Origin: Oscillospiraceae bacterium
GTDB lineage: Bacteria > Bacillota > Clostridia > Oscillospirales > Oscillospiraceae
NCBI GenBank assembly: GCA_017465625.1
Contig: JAFTVV010000006.1
Location: 1 to 60,257, forward strand
Direction of reading: 5' to 3'
Length of the DNA stretch: 60,257 nucleotides
The position numbers and the translations under genes are program-made. Positions 26,241 through 36,384 of this stretch are shown piece after piece. Below the pieces are notes generated by a model, which was not told the DNA's origin, did not search any database, and was given only the letters and a program-made list of their open reading frames with translations. Position 1 is the stretch's first letter, and each line of letters begins with the position of its first letter.

Positions 26241-26330
26241 TTATTGTTCGGTTGCAATATAAAGAAGTACAAAAAAAGCAATAACAGTGAGCAAGACAAC
26301 CAGGATCATATCACGGAATTTCTTCATCAT
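26241..26330 (-). CDS. 29-residue single-span membrane peptide
   Basis: A short frame beginning with two ATG codons encodes a charged start (MMKKFRDM) followed by about 17 hydrophobic residues (ILVVLLTVIAFFVLLYIA) and TEQ. A full GGAGG ribosome site is at 26345-26341, ten bases before the start. The stop lies immediately before the shared terminator. It starts 25 bases after the dus stop and should be on the same transcript. It is not a recognised family. The good ribosome site, clean membrane-segment composition and stop placement support a real gene, but only moderately, given the length. Confidence 0.6.
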   Translation of the reverse strand: MMKKFRDMILVVLLTVIAFFVLLYIATEQ

Positions 26331-26355
26331 ATCCTGTATACCTCCATACATTCAG

Positions 26356-27300
26356 CTACCAATTCGCTTGTAATTGGGAGCACATCGGATATTGGGTGAT
26401 GATCTGCTCTGTCAGCATTCTGAATTGACGCTCGTCGGTGGTTTTGCGCAGCTGTTTTTCAGGCTTTTCGATGCCTTCAAAAAGACAAAACAGATGCCGC
26501 CAGTTTTCCTTCAACCGAAACATGGCGTTGCGGCTGCTGCCGAATGCAACGGCGTATGCGTCAAAAAGCTCGTTCATAAACGCCAAAAGCTGTTCTTTGG
26601 TTGTTCCGCCAGCAGACAACATTCCCGGGTCGCCGATCAGTCCACGTCCCAGCATCACAGCATCCACAGACGGATATTTTTCTGCAAACTGACGGATATC
26701 TTCTTTAGAGCAGAGATTGCCGTTGTAGCAAAGAGGTGCTCTGCTGTTTTTTTGTGCGTATTCAAAAAGATCCATCCGCACATTGTTTTGGTAAAAGTCC
26801 TGCCGCACACGGGGATGGATGATCAGCTCGGTGATGGGATAGCGGTTAAAAATCTCCAAAAGACGGAAAAATTCCTCGCCGTCACTGTAGCCCAGTCGGG
26901 TTTTAATGGATACAGGTAATACACTGCCATCAAAAATTTCATCCAAAAAGCTTTGTAACGTGTCGGGATCACGGAGCATTCCGGAACCTTTTCCCTTGGC
27001 AGTGACCGTACCGGAGGGACAGCCTAAATTCAGATTGATCTGACTGTAGCCCCGGTCACGGCAGACGGTGCTCATCCATATAAAATCCGGGGCACTTTTG
27101 GTCAAAATCTGGGGAATGACCTGCACATCCAGGTCTTCTGCCGGCGGAAGCTCTCTCTTTTCTCTTGCCGTAAGCGCACGGTGAACAGTAAGGGAGAAGA
27201 AGGGGGTGTAATAGCGGTCTATACCGGGAAAATATTTGTGATGCAGACGGCGGTAGATACTGTCTGTCAGCCCTTCAAGGGGTGCAAAATAGTATTTCAT
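26356..27300 (-). CDS. dus: tRNA-dihydrouridine synthase
   Basis: A 314-residue flavoenzyme that reduces uridines in the tRNA D-arm. The barrel shows MKYYFAPLEGLTDSIYRR at the start, NLNLGCPSGTVTAKGKGSG with the catalytic cysteine (usually CP.P; here CPSG), SIKTRLGY, LIIHPR, the YNGNL phosphate loop and MLGRGLIGDPGML. It is the N-terminal Dus core with a short helical tail. The DusA/B/C-type assignment is not possible by eye. It follows ftsH by eight bases in the gdpP-ftsH run. Confidence 0.93.
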   Translation of the reverse strand: MKYYFAPLEGLTDSIYRRLHHKYFPGIDRYYTPFFSLTVHRALTAREKRELPPAEDLDVQVIPQILTKSAPDFIWMSTVCRDRGYSQINLNLGCPSGTVTAKGKGSGMLRDPDTLQSFLDEIFDGSVLPVSIKTRLGYSDGEEFFRLLEIFNRYPITELIIHPRVRQDFYQNNVRMDLFEYAQKNSRAPLCYNGNLCSKEDIRQFAEKYPSVDAVMLGRGLIGDPGMLSAGGTTKEQLLAFMNELFDAYAVAFGSSRNAMFRLKENWRHLFCLFEGIEKPEKQLRKTTDERQFRMLTEQIITQYPMCSQLQANW

Positions 27301-27308
27301 CCTGTCCG

Positions 27309-29171
27309 TTACTCTGCATCGAAGCCGTCAAACAGGCTGCCTGTATCCTCGGTGATCTCTTTACCCTCCATACACTGACGGAATTGGGTGCCGCTCATCA
27401 CTTCGTGCTCCATCAAAAAGTCAACGACCTGTTGCAGCTTTTGCTGATTGTTTTTCAAAATCTCAGCACAGTGATTGTAGGCTTTTTCAATGAGTGCCTT
27501 TACCTCATCGTCCATAGTGCCTGCAATCTTTTCGGAGTAGCTCTTTGTGCGCTCAAAGTCCCGACCGATAAACAGCTCTTCGCCGCTGGTGTAGGAGATT
27601 GTGCCCAAGGTTTTGCTCATACCGTACCGTCCCACCATATCCCGTGCCAGCTTGGAGGCGCGGTCAATATCGTTGGAAGCACCGGTGGAAATATCGTCCA
27701 AAAACAGCTCTTCAGCCACACGACCACCCAGCAGTCCCACGATCATTTCATACATCTCGTTACGGGTCAGATGTGCGCTCTCCTCTTCAGGCTGAGACCA
27801 GGTCATACCCAGTGCCCAACCACGGGGGATAATGGAAATTTGACGGACAGGATCGTGGGTGGGCAGATTGTACATTGCCACAGCGTGACCGGCTTCGTGA
27901 ATGGCGGTCAGCTTCAGATCCTTTTGCAGACGGACACGATTGCGCTTTTCAGGACCTGCCAGTACCTTCATCATCGCCTCGTTAATGTCGTTCATATTCA
28001 TAGCAGGACGGTTGTCACGGGCGGCTAAGATGGCGGCTTCGTTCAAAAGGTTGCTTAAATCCGCACCGGTAAAGCCGGCGGTAGCCAGTGCCACGGTTTT
28101 CAGCTTTACGGAGTCGTCAATGTGCTTATTCTTGGCGTGCACCTTCAAAATGGCCTCCCGTTCAGCGGAATCGGGAACACCCACATAAATATGACGGTCG
28201 AAACGGCCGGGTCGAAGCAGTGCAGGGTCTAAGATGTCCCGACGGTTGGTGGCGGCAAGAACGATCACGCCCTCGGATTTGGAGAAGCCGTCCATTTCCA
28301 CCAAAAGCTGGTTCAGGGTCTGCTCCCGTTCATCGTGGCCACCGCCCATACCACTGCCGCGCCGGCGGCCAATTGCATCAATTTCGTCAATGAAGATGAT
28401 GGCAGGAGCAATTTTGCGTGCCTGTGCAAACACATCACGGACACGGCTTGCGCCTACGCCCACATACAGCTCCATAAAGTCAGAGGCGGAGATGGAGAGA
28501 AACTGCACACCTGCTTCACCGGCAACAGCCCGTGCCAGTAAGGTTTTACCGGTACCCGGAGGGCCGGAAAGCAAGATGCCGTGGGGGATTTTCGCACCTA
28601 CAGCGGTATACTTTGCAGGATTGCGGAGAAAATCCACCACTTCGTAAAGCTCCCTTTTCTCCTCTTCCATACCGGCCACATCTTGGAAAGTGACCTTTTT
28701 GCCCGGCTGTCCGGAGATGACGTTGGCTTTACCGAAGTTGTTCATCGGGTGGTTGTTGTTGGCACGTCCTGCAAGGAACGCCCAAATAAGAATCAGCACC
28801 AATCCAGCAAGGATGATGGGGAATACAAAATCATAGGCAGACCAGCCTTTGCCTGCAATGAAATTATAACCGGAAATAATGCCGCTTTTGGTCTGCTTCT
28901 CCAAAAGAGGGCGGATCTCTTCGTGAAAGCCCTCCGGATCGGCCAGCGAATGCACCACTTCCCAACTGCCGCTCATCGGCTCATGAAGCTGTAAGGTGAG
29001 CCTGCTGCCCTTGACCTCAAAGCTGGATACATTTTCAGACTCAAATTGAGTGATGACCTCAGAGTAACTGATACGCACACTTGTGTCGTCAAACATACCC
29101 AGCAGCCAGGAAAACAGAAGAATCAGCACAAGAACGTATAAAAGGATGGGGAAAAATCTAACTTTTTTCAA
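27309..29171 (-). CDS. ftsH: ATP-dependent zinc metalloprotease FtsH
   Basis: A 620-residue membrane protease degrading misassembled membrane proteins and some regulators. Two N-terminal spans (about 7-26 and 116-136) flank a small extracellular domain. The AAA+ module has Walker [18 protein letters not shown], Walker [12 protein letters not shown] and the second region of homology [20 protein letters not shown]. The peptidase zinc site HEAGHA follows. Near-standard length. The tilS-ftsH neighbourhood is widely conserved. Confidence 0.97.
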   Translation of the reverse strand: MKKVRFFPILLYVLVLILLFSWLLGMFDDTSVRISYSEVITQFESENVSSFEVKGSRLTLQLHEPMSGSWEVVHSLADPEGFHEEIRPLLEKQTKSGIISGYNFIAGKGWSAYDFVFPIILAGLVLILIWAFLAGRANNNHPMNNFGKANVISGQPGKKVTFQDVAGMEEEKRELYEVVDFLRNPAKYTAVGAKIPHGILLSGPPGTGKTLLARAVAGEAGVQFLSISASDFMELYVGVGASRVRDVFAQARKIAPAIIFIDEIDAIGRRRGSGMGGGHDEREQTLNQLLVEMDGFSKSEGVIVLAATNRRDILDPALLRPGRFDRHIYVGVPDSAEREAILKVHAKNKHIDDSVKLKTVALATAGFTGADLSNLLNEAAILAARDNRPAMNMNDINEAMMKVLAGPEKRNRVRLQKDLKLTAIHEAGHAVAMYNLPTHDPVRQISIIPRGWALGMTWSQPEEESAHLTRNEMYEMIVGLLGGRVAEELFLDDISTGASNDIDRASKLARDMVGRYGMSKTLGTISYTSGEELFIGRDFERTKSYSEKIAGTMDDEVKALIEKAYNHCAEILKNNQQKLQQVVDFLMEHEVMSGTQFRQCMEGKEITEDTGSLFDGFDAE

Positions 29172-29190
29172 ATTTTTGTACCTCGCGATT

Positions 29191-30459
29191 TTATGAAATA
29201 CCGGAAAAACGAATTTCCAAAAAAGTACCGGTGCCTTCCGTGCGGTCTAAGTTGGCACCGATTCCAAAAACGGCCACGACGCCCCGTTCGTCTGCAAGGA
29301 CGGGGATGCAGGGGCGTTCAGCCGCAGGAATTTTGCGGTCAATCAGGATTTGCTTTAGTTTTTTACTGCCGCCTTGCAGACGCATCGTGTCTCCGGGTTG
29401 TCTGGAGCGTACGGTCAGTGTTCCTTCTGCGTAAACCGTGAAGCATTCAAATGTGCGCCTCGGTTCGGTGGCAGGCGTACAGCTGATGCGGATGCCCAGC
29501 TCCGGCAGATCTAAAATGCCGGGGCAGGGAAGCACACGGGGGACGATGGGGCAGCATTCCTTTTTTAATTCTAAGCGGTCGTAATTGCGGCACGCAATGA
29601 TGCCCATAGGCAAATGGACAGCGGCGGATGGATTGTCGGAAAACAGCAGACCTTCCGTCAGGGCAATATGCTCCGCGCCTGCTTCTTTCAAACCGCAATC
29701 GGCAAGAAAACGGCGCAGATATCTGGTGCGCAAAGCCGGATGCATTTGACGAAGCGCGGAGACAGAGGGAAGTACCTCGTCCATCATCGTTTCAATCAGC
29801 AGTTCGTCCTGCCGCAGGCGCATAGCCATTTGGGACAGGTTCTGGCTGAGACTGGGATTTTCCTGCTTTAAAAGGGGAAGCAGTCGGTGGCGCAGCCGAT
29901 TGCGGAAAAAGTCGTCGGATGCGTTGGAGCTGTCCTCTATGTGGGGAAGACTGTACTCCTGCAAAAAGGCGAGAACCTCTTCACGGGTCACTGTTAGCAT
30001 AGGACGGATAATTTTTCCCCTTTGCGGGGCAATACCGCCCAGGCCCTTCAGACCGCTGCCCCGGATCAGGTGCATCAGCACGGTCTCGGCGTTGTCGTCA
30101 GCAGTGTGTGCAGTGGCAATCTTTTCGGAAAGGGTGTCAAAAAATGCGTATCGGGCATCCCGTGCCGCGGCCTCCAGTCCCTTGGCACCTGCAACCACCT
30201 GCGCCTGACCGATATGAAGCGGAACGTCATATTGGGCGCACAGCTTTTGGGTAAACGCCTGATCCCTTTCGGCCTCTTCGCCCCGCAGTCCGTGATTGAA
30301 GTGGACAGCGGAGAGGGTAAACTGAAGCTTTTCCTGTAACAGATATAAAGCAAAAAACAGCGCTACGGAATCAGCGCCTCCGGAAAGAGCACAGCAGATG
30401 CGGTCGTTTGGCGTAATCAACTGTTCCTTGCGGATAAAGGCACTTACCTTATTGATCAT
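29191..30459 (-). CDS. tilS: tRNA(Ile)-lysidine synthetase
   Basis: A 422-residue PP-loop ATPase that changes C34 of tRNA-Ile(CAU) to lysidine so that it reads AUA. The PP-loop SGGADSVALFFAL is at about 25-37. GLRGEEAERDQAF and TAHTADDNAETVLMHLIRGSGLKGL are the other signature stretches, and the C-terminal TilS domain ends with VFGIGANLDRTE. The ATG at 30459 overlaps the dnaB stop codon region by 11 bases, and the chosen start matches the family's MINKV beginning; an in-frame extension to 30483 is less likely. Confidence 0.93.
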   Translation of the reverse strand: MINKVSAFIRKEQLITPNDRICCALSGGADSVALFFALYLLQEKLQFTLSAVHFNHGLRGEEAERDQAFTQKLCAQYDVPLHIGQAQVVAGAKGLEAAARDARYAFFDTLSEKIATAHTADDNAETVLMHLIRGSGLKGLGGIAPQRGKIIRPMLTVTREEVLAFLQEYSLPHIEDSSNASDDFFRNRLRHRLLPLLKQENPSLSQNLSQMAMRLRQDELLIETMMDEVLPSVSALRQMHPALRTRYLRRFLADCGLKEAGAEHIALTEGLLFSDNPSAAVHLPMGIIACRNYDRLELKKECCPIVPRVLPCPGILDLPELGIRISCTPATEPRRTFECFTVYAEGTLTVRSRQPGDTMRLQGGSKKLKQILIDRKIPAAERPCIPVLADERGVVAVFGIGANLDRTEGTGTFLEIRFSGIS

Positions 30460-31789
30460 TATGACGCCACTCCCGATCGGCAAAGGTTTGATATTGGGGA
30501 ATCCACTGAAGCTTTACAACACCGGGCTCACCGTGACGGTTTTTGATGACGTTACATTCGGTGATGCCTTTTTCTTCGGAGTTATCATTATAGTAGTCGT
30601 CACGGTACAGCATCATAACCACGTCGGCATCCTGTTCGATAGAGCCGGATTCACGCAGGTCGGAAAGCATAGGCCGCTTGTCGGTTCTGCTTTCAGGCCC
30701 ACGGGACAGCTGACTCAGACACAGCACCGGAACGTTCAGCTCCTTGGCCATAACCTTTAAAGAACGGGAAATTTCGCCTACGATGTTTACACGGCTGTCA
30801 CCGTTCTTGCCGTAGCCGGAGCCACTCATCAGCTGCAGGTAGTCAATAACCACCATACCCAGATTATCCAGACGGCGGCACTTGGCGTTCATCTCCGCCA
30901 CGGTGACGGAGGGGTTGTCATCAATGCGGATATCCGTCTGTGCCAAAGCACCGGAGGCCATGCCCAGCTTTGTCCATTCGTCGTCAGAAAGCTTGCCGGT
31001 GGCCATCTTCATACCGTCCACGAAGCTTTCAATGGACAGCAGACGCATTGCAAGCTGTTCACGGGACATTTCCAGGTTGAAAATCGCAACGGTCTTCTTG
31101 TATTTCTTGGCAACATTGAGGCCTAAATTCAGGGCGAAGGCGGATTTACCCATGGCAGGACGGGCGGCAACCAGCACCAGATCGGAATTGTTCAGACCGT
31201 TGATTTTGCGGTCCAAATCCAGTAGACCTGTGGACATACCGGGGATGGCGGAGTCGGATTGACTCAGCTCGGTAAGACGGTCAAATACCTTGTGCAGCGT
31301 CACGCCGATATGCTCCAGCGAATCGCCCCGTTCACCCTTGCGCAGAGCGTAAATTTTCTTCTCTGCATTTTCCAGCAGCTCGGCAGGCGTACCCACCTGT
31401 GCATATACGGTCTCCACAATTTCAGAGCCTGCATCGTGCAGACCGCGCAGCATCGCTTTGTCTTTTACGATGTTGGCGTATTTGACGGCGTGTGCGGCGG
31501 TGGGGGTAATATCCATCAGCTGCAGGATGTAGTCACGGGAATTGTCGTGGTAAACGCCCAATTCCCGCATTTTATCCAGCACGGTTACAGGGTCGATGGT
31601 TTGGGAGAAATTAAACATGGTGTAGATGGTTTCGTAAATCTCCCGGTTTTGTTTGAGGTAAAAATCCTCCGGCTGTAAAATGCCGATGATATCGGTTAAG
31701 CAACGGCTGTCAATGAGAATGGAGCCCAGGACGGCTTGCTCGGCCTCTAAGGATTGAGGGAGCTGTCGGGCATTCAGTTCTTCATCCAT
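30449..31789 (-). CDS. dnaB: Replicative DNA helicase DnaB (DnaC in Bacillus nomenclature)
   Basis: A 446-residue hexameric helicase that unwinds DNA ahead of the replication fork. The N-terminal helical domain starts at RQLPQSLEAEQAVLGSIL. The RecA-like domain has Walker A AARPAMGKSAFALNL and Walker B VVIDYLQLM, followed by LSQLSRGPESR and the late SGSIEQDADVVMMLYR. No intein is present. It sits in the conserved order gdpP-rplI-dnaB. Confidence 0.97.
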   Translation of the reverse strand: MDEELNARQLPQSLEAEQAVLGSILIDSRCLTDIIGILQPEDFYLKQNREIYETIYTMFNFSQTIDPVTVLDKMRELGVYHDNSRDYILQLMDITPTAAHAVKYANIVKDKAMLRGLHDAGSEIVETVYAQVGTPAELLENAEKKIYALRKGERGDSLEHIGVTLHKVFDRLTELSQSDSAIPGMSTGLLDLDRKINGLNNSDLVLVAARPAMGKSAFALNLGLNVAKKYKKTVAIFNLEMSREQLAMRLLSIESFVDGMKMATGKLSDDEWTKLGMASGALAQTDIRIDDNPSVTVAEMNAKCRRLDNLGMVVIDYLQLMSGSGYGKNGDSRVNIVGEISRSLKVMAKELNVPVLCLSQLSRGPESRTDKRPMLSDLRESGSIEQDADVVMMLYRDDYYNDNSEEKGITECNVIKNRHGEPGVVKLQWIPQYQTFADREWRHNDQ

Positions 31790-31810
31790 AATAGTCTCCT
31801 TAAAAGTCGA

Positions 31811-32257
31811 TCAGGCCTCTTCAATCTTTACGGTCAGAGGAGCAGAAATCTCGTATCCCAGCTTGCAGGTTACGGTGTAAGTGCCCACATTTTTAATGGG
31901 GTCGGAAATAACAATTTTGCGCTTATCCAGGGAAATGCCGGAGTTTGCCTTCAGGCTGTCGGCAATTTCCTGATTGGTAACAGAGCCGAACAGTCTGCCT
32001 GCTCCGCCGCCCTTAGCCTTGACGACCAGAGTCATTTCCCGCAGCTTATGGGAAACCTCCAAAGCCTCGGCACGTTCCTTCGCGGCCTTTTCAGCAGCGG
32101 CCTTGTCGTTCATATTCTTGGTGTTTACCGCATCGGCAGTGGCTTCAATAGCCATCTTGCGGGGCAGCATATAGTTACGGGCGTAGCCGTCGGAGACTTC
32201 CAGCAGCTGTCCTTTCTTACCCTTGCCTTTGACGTCTTGCAATAAAATAACTTTCAT
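31811..32257 (-). CDS. rplI: Ribosomal protein bL9
   Basis: A 148-residue large-subunit protein. The N-terminal domain ([32 protein letters not shown] contains the signature, from residue 1) is joined by a long helix to the C-terminal rRNA-binding domain ([16 protein letters not shown]). Normal length. It is located between gdpP and dnaB, the standard Firmicutes order. Confidence 0.98.
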   Translation of the reverse strand: MKVILLQDVKGKGKKGQLLEVSDGYARNYMLPRKMAIEATADAVNTKNMNDKAAAEKAAKERAEALEVSHKLREMTLVVKAKGGGAGRLFGSVTNQEIADSLKANSGISLDKRKIVISDPIKNVGTYTVTCKLGYEISAPLTVKIEEA

Positions 32258-32275
32258 AGGAATTACACTCCTTTT

Positions 32276-34252
32276 TTAATTTTCGTAGTAGCGGTCAATG
32301 CTTTGCACCAAACGGTCCAAAGCCTCTTTGACGGTGATATTGGGTATTTGCGCGCCTGCGGTGGCGGTGTTGCCGCCGCCGCCCAGAGGCTCCAGAATGA
32401 CCTGCACATTGGCTTCGCCAATGGAACGGGCAGAGATGATGACGTTCTCTTCACTGGGGTACAGCACGAAGGAGGCACTGATGCCGGAGATGTTCAAAAG
32501 CTCATCAGCGGCTTGCGCAGCCAAGGCACGGGACGTGCCGGCGTTCAATGCGGCGATGGCAATTTCCGCGCGGTACAGTCTGGCGGATTTGATGATCTGA
32601 TACTTTGCCATGGTATCCTGGAAGTCGTTTTGCAGAAGCTTTTTGACTTCCACGGTGTCGGCACCGATTTGCCGCAAATAGGCGGCAGCTTCAAAGGTGC
32701 GCTCACCGGTGCGGACGTTAAAGCTCTTGGTATCTAAGAAAATACCTGCCATCAGAGCCTTTGCTTCAATGGGCAGAATGTCCTTCTTTTCCACAGCATA
32801 CTGCAGAAGCTCGGTGACCAGCTCGGAGGCGGAGGAGGCGTAGGGTTCGTGCAGATTTACCACCACAGGGGTGATGTAATCGGCAGCACGGCGGTGGTGG
32901 TCAATGACACACACGCTGGTGATGGCCTCCAAAAGATGTTTGTTTTCCACCTGATCGGGACGGTTGGTATCCACCACGATCAACACACTGCGGTTATCAC
33001 AGCGCAGAAGGGCCTCCTGACCGGAGATAAATGCGTTTTTGTATTCGGCAACTTCCTGCGCCTGCTCAATGAGCTTGCCGGCCACATTCATTTCCATATC
33101 CAAAACAATGTGGAAAGGTTTATCCTTTTTGCGGCACAGACAGCTGACACCGATAGCGGCACCTACTGCATCCAGATCGGCGTTTTTGTGACCCATAATA
33201 AACACCTGACTGCTTTGCCCGATCAGTTCCAGCAAAGAGGTGGCGGTGATACGGGAACGAACCTTACTGCGATGATCCGCTTCTTTGTTTCTGCCACCGT
33301 AGAAATCAAAGTTCATACGGTCCTTGATGACTGCCTGGTCACCGCCGCGGCTGAGTGCCATTTCGATTGCAAGGGATGCAAAGCCGTAGCCTTCGTCAAA
33401 GTTTTCTGCATCCACACCCATACCGATGGAGATGGAGGCCGGCAGACCGGAGGGGCTGGTGATCTCGTGTATTTCCTCCAAAATGGGGAATTTGGAATCA
33501 ATAACGTGCTTCAGGTCTCTCTTCTCAAATACCAGAATAAAACGATTGCGTTCCAGACGGCGAAGCAGGCCGTGATACTGATCTGCCCATTTGGTCAGCA
33601 CTTCATTGATGCTGGCATGCAGTGCAGAGGTAGCCGCTTCGGTCAGATTTTTCGTCAGCTCCTCATAGTTGTCGATGAGCACAATGGAAACCACAGGACG
33701 GGAACGGATGTATTCATCCCGTACCTGATAAAGCTCGGTCAGGTCTGTAAAATACAGCACACCCAGACGGGTGGATTTGGGATCATCGGCATAAATGGAG
33801 GTGCCGTATACCCGGTAACGCCGCCCCTGCAAATGCACGTCATAGGGATACTGACTTTTGCCGTCGGAGAGCCAGTCGGTAGCAAAGCCGGGAACCACGC
33901 TGCCGATGGTGTGTTCCTTCAGATAATCCTCAAAGCCGGTGAGCTTGATGAACTCGTCGTTGGCATAGACAATCACATTGTCCTCCAAACGAATGGCGGC
34001 CATAGGGAAGGGGGGCTGTGCACCGTCTTTGCCGGTGTTGTTTTCAAGGGCGTTTTCCAAATACTTCTGAATTTCCTTTAGTCGGTATTTGCGATGGATC
34101 AGATACCCGATCAGCAATATTGCGGTAACGGCAAATTCTCCGATCGCAAGAATGTAATATTCCATCAAAACGGCTGCTGCGGCAAACACCATCAACATGG
34201 CAAAGAATACGCCGGCACTGGGATGCAACAGTCGTCCTAACTTTTTATTCAT
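32276..34252 (-). CDS. gdpP: Cyclic-di-AMP phosphodiesterase GdpP
   Basis: A 658-residue membrane enzyme that hydrolyses c-di-AMP. Two N-terminal membrane spans (about 11-52) are followed by a PAS-like domain (about 75-160), a degenerate GGDEF-type domain (about 170-300) in which the canonical GGDEF signature is lost, and the DHH/DHHA1 phosphoesterase module. The latter shows GHKNADLDAVGAAIG, VVDTNRPD, VIDHHRRA (the DHH motif) and the C-terminal GGGGNTATAGAQ. It heads the gdpP-rplI-dnaB run and has a strong promoter. Confidence 0.95.
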   Translation of the reverse strand: MNKKLGRLLHPSAGVFFAMLMVFAAAAVLMEYYILAIGEFAVTAILLIGYLIHRKYRLKEIQKYLENALENNTGKDGAQPPFPMAAIRLEDNVIVYANDEFIKLTGFEDYLKEHTIGSVVPGFATDWLSDGKSQYPYDVHLQGRRYRVYGTSIYADDPKSTRLGVLYFTDLTELYQVRDEYIRSRPVVSIVLIDNYEELTKNLTEAATSALHASINEVLTKWADQYHGLLRRLERNRFILVFEKRDLKHVIDSKFPILEEIHEITSPSGLPASISIGMGVDAENFDEGYGFASLAIEMALSRGGDQAVIKDRMNFDFYGGRNKEADHRSKVRSRITATSLLELIGQSSQVFIMGHKNADLDAVGAAIGVSCLCRKKDKPFHIVLDMEMNVAGKLIEQAQEVAEYKNAFISGQEALLRCDNRSVLIVVDTNRPDQVENKHLLEAITSVCVIDHHRRAADYITPVVVNLHEPYASSASELVTELLQYAVEKKDILPIEAKALMAGIFLDTKSFNVRTGERTFEAAAYLRQIGADTVEVKKLLQNDFQDTMAKYQIIKSARLYRAEIAIAALNAGTSRALAAQAADELLNISGISASFVLYPSEENVIISARSIGEANVQVILEPLGGGGNTATAGAQIPNITVKEALDRLVQSIDRYYEN

Positions 34253-34307
34253 ATAGCTGCCTCCTTCAAAAAGGGTATAATATCCATACTACCCCACTAT
34301 TCTCTTT

Positions 34308-34336
34308 ATTATATCAAATACATTTAAAAGGTGCAA
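34308..34336 (-). promoter_or_regulatory. Promoter of the gdpP-rplI-dnaB-tilS-ftsH-dus run
   Basis: On the minus strand, TTGCAC (34336-34331) and TATAAT (34313-34308) are 17 bases apart. The gene's AAGGAGG ribosome site lies downstream. No other strong promoter was noticed in the following 8 kb of minus-strand genes. Confidence 0.7.
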
Positions 34337-34409
34337 CCATCTTTTTTCTGAATTTCCCCTTCTGTCGAGAAATGTCCTAAAATTTTTGTATACAAACAGG
34401 GAAAACTGT

Positions 34410-34589
34410 GTTATACTTCATCAAGAAGCGTGTCGGCGGGGCAGACCGGCAGCAAGAAATTTTATATTCCGCAGGCGCAATACTTTTAAATCCGGCGATT
34501 CAGGGTCGGGGAGAGAGGGTGTGGCTGCTGTCTTTTGATGCGCAAAATCAGATTTTATGGTTTATTTACGAAAGGAGTAATGATTTTAT
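34410..34589 (+). promoter_or_regulatory. Extended -10 promoter and long 5' leader of RNase J
   Basis: TGTTATACT (34409-34417) is an extended -10 type box, with only a poor -35 element. The transcript would have a leader of about 165 bases before the TTG start. Together with the gdpP promoter it fills the 337-base gap 34253-34589. A 65-codon frame here (GTG at 34408) overlaps the promoter and is not believed. No known riboswitch was recognised in the leader. Confidence 0.45.
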
Positions 34590-36245
34590 TTGGCACAGAA
34601 ACTGAAAATTATCCCCTTAGGCGGTTTGGACGAGATCGGAAAGAATATGACCGCATTGCAGTACGGCAAGGATATGATCGTGGTAGACTGCGGCGTAGGC
34701 TTTCCCGATGAAGATATGTACGGTGTGGACCTGGTTATTCCCGACTTTACGTTCCTGACCCAAAATGCCCAATACCTGCGTGGTATGTTTATTACTCACG
34801 GTCATGAGGATCACATTGGCTCGATTCCGTATTGTATGCAGCAGGTAAGCTGTCCCATTCACGGTACAGCGATGACCAATGGTCTGATCCGTTTAAAGCT
34901 GGAAGAGCATCGCCTGACCAATCAGGTGAAGCTGATTACCCACAAAGCCGGCGATGTGGTTCGGGCAGGCTGTTTCAGTGTGGAGTTTATCCACGTCAAC
35001 CATTCCATTGCTGATGCGGTGGCATTTGCCATTCATACACCCATTGGCACGGTGGTAATGACCGGCGACTTTAAAATTGACCCCACTGCAAAGGACGGAA
35101 TGACGGATTTGGCCCGTTTGGGTGAGTTGGGCAATCAGGGCGTGCTGGCGCTGATGTGCGACTCTACCAATGTGGAGCGTCAGGGCTATACACCCAGTGA
35201 AAACCTTGTGGCAGAGAGTTTGGATAAGCAGTTTAAAAACTGCTCCGAACGCATCATTGTCACCACCTTTGCTTCCAATATGCACCGCATACAGGCAATT
35301 TTGGCTACAGCCCACCGTCACGGACGGAAGGTGGCAGTTACCGGCCGCAGTATGGAAAATATGCTGAAGGTTGCTCAGGAATTGGGGTATATCAAAGTGC
35401 CTGCCGGCACGATTGTGGACTTGGGCGCAACCAAGAGCCTTCCCAAAAACAAAGTGGTGATTGTATCCACCGGCTCTCAGGGCGAGAATATGTCGGCGCT
35501 GTACCGTATGGCATTTTCTACCCATAAGCAGATCGACATTGTGGCAGGCGACCGCATTATCATCTCTGCATCTGCCATTCCCGGTAATGAGAAGGCGGTG
35601 TCCCGTATTATCAATGAGCTGTACCGCAAGGGTGCAGACGTGGTTTACGAAAAAAGTGAGGGACTGCACGTTTCCGGTCACGCCTGTCAGGAGGAACTGA
35701 AAATCGTTCAGGCTTTGTGTAAGCCCCGGTTCTTTATTCCTGTTCACGGCGAACAGCGCCATTTGCAAATACACGGTAGACTGGCAACAATGATGGGGGT
35801 CGCTCCCAAAAATGTGGTGATTGCAGAGCTGGGCGATGTGATCGAATTGACCGCAAAAAGCTGCAAAATCGGTGAAAAAGTTACTGCCGGCAAGATTTTT
35901 GTGGACGGCACCGGTGTGGGTGACGTGGGTGCGGTGGTACTGCGTGACCGCAAGCATCTGGCGCAGGATGGTATGATTGTGGTGTGCGTCAACATCAGCG
36001 CGCAGGACGGCGGCTTGATTACCGGACCGGATATCATCACCCGCGGTTTTATTTACGTCAAGGAATCGGAAGGACTGATGGAGGAGCTGCGAACAGTTGC
36101 TCTGGAGGCGATGGAGCGGTGCAGCCGCAAGCGCATTCGGGATTTTGCCAGTATTAAATCCGCCATCAAGAACGATTTAAGCGGTTATCTCTACAAGACT
36201 ACCAAGCGCAATCCGATGATTCTGACGGTCATCACCGAAGTGTAA
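34590..36245 (+). CDS. rnj: Ribonuclease J
   Basis: A 551-residue endo- and 5'-exoribonuclease of the beta-CASP metallo-beta-lactamase group, central to mRNA decay and rRNA maturation. The metal site FITHGHEDHIGSIPY (HxHxDH) is at about 72-80. The beta-CASP insert follows with the later motifs VSTGSQGE and LHVSGHACQEEL, and FFIPVHGEQRHLQIHG. The C-terminal domain is about 100 residues. Translation starts at TTG 34590 behind AAAGGAG. The gene has its own promoter and a rather long leader. Only one rnj copy is in this window, so J1 versus J2 is not decided. Confidence 0.96.
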   Translation: MAQKLKIIPLGGLDEIGKNMTALQYGKDMIVVDCGVGFPDEDMYGVDLVIPDFTFLTQNAQYLRGMFITHGHEDHIGSIPYCMQQVSCPIHGTAMTNGLIRLKLEEHRLTNQVKLITHKAGDVVRAGCFSVEFIHVNHSIADAVAFAIHTPIGTVVMTGDFKIDPTAKDGMTDLARLGELGNQGVLALMCDSTNVERQGYTPSENLVAESLDKQFKNCSERIIVTTFASNMHRIQAILATAHRHGRKVAVTGRSMENMLKVAQELGYIKVPAGTIVDLGATKSLPKNKVVIVSTGSQGENMSALYRMAFSTHKQIDIVAGDRIIISASAIPGNEKAVSRIINELYRKGADVVYEKSEGLHVSGHACQEELKIVQALCKPRFFIPVHGEQRHLQIHGRLATMMGVAPKNVVIAELGDVIELTAKSCKIGEKVTAGKIFVDGTGVGDVGAVVLRDRKHLAQDGMIVVCVNISAQDGGLITGPDIITRGFIYVKESEGLMEELRTVALEAMERCSRKRIRDFASIKSAIKNDLSGYLYKTTKRNPMILTVITEV

Positions 36246-36260
36246 AACACTGTAAAAGAT

Positions 36261-36290
36261 ATGCACCTCAAATCCTTTTGAGGTGCATTG
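36261..36290 (+). terminator. Terminator of RNase J
   Basis: The 11-bp stem TGCACCTCAAA/TTTGAGGTGCA with a four-base loop is followed by TTGCTTTG, a modest U-tract. Confidence 0.65.
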
Positions 36291-36384
36291 CTTTGTGCAA
36301 AGTACACAATATATCCCGTAAAACTTTGGCACGAAAGGCCACAAAAAGAGAAAAGTTTTTATACTGTTTTGGGCAAATCCGTGC

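Noticed and set aside
34408-34605. A 65-codon plus-strand frame before RNase J
   Set aside because: It would begin with GTG inside the -10 box, has no ribosome site, and ends inside the RNase J start. It is more probably a leader.
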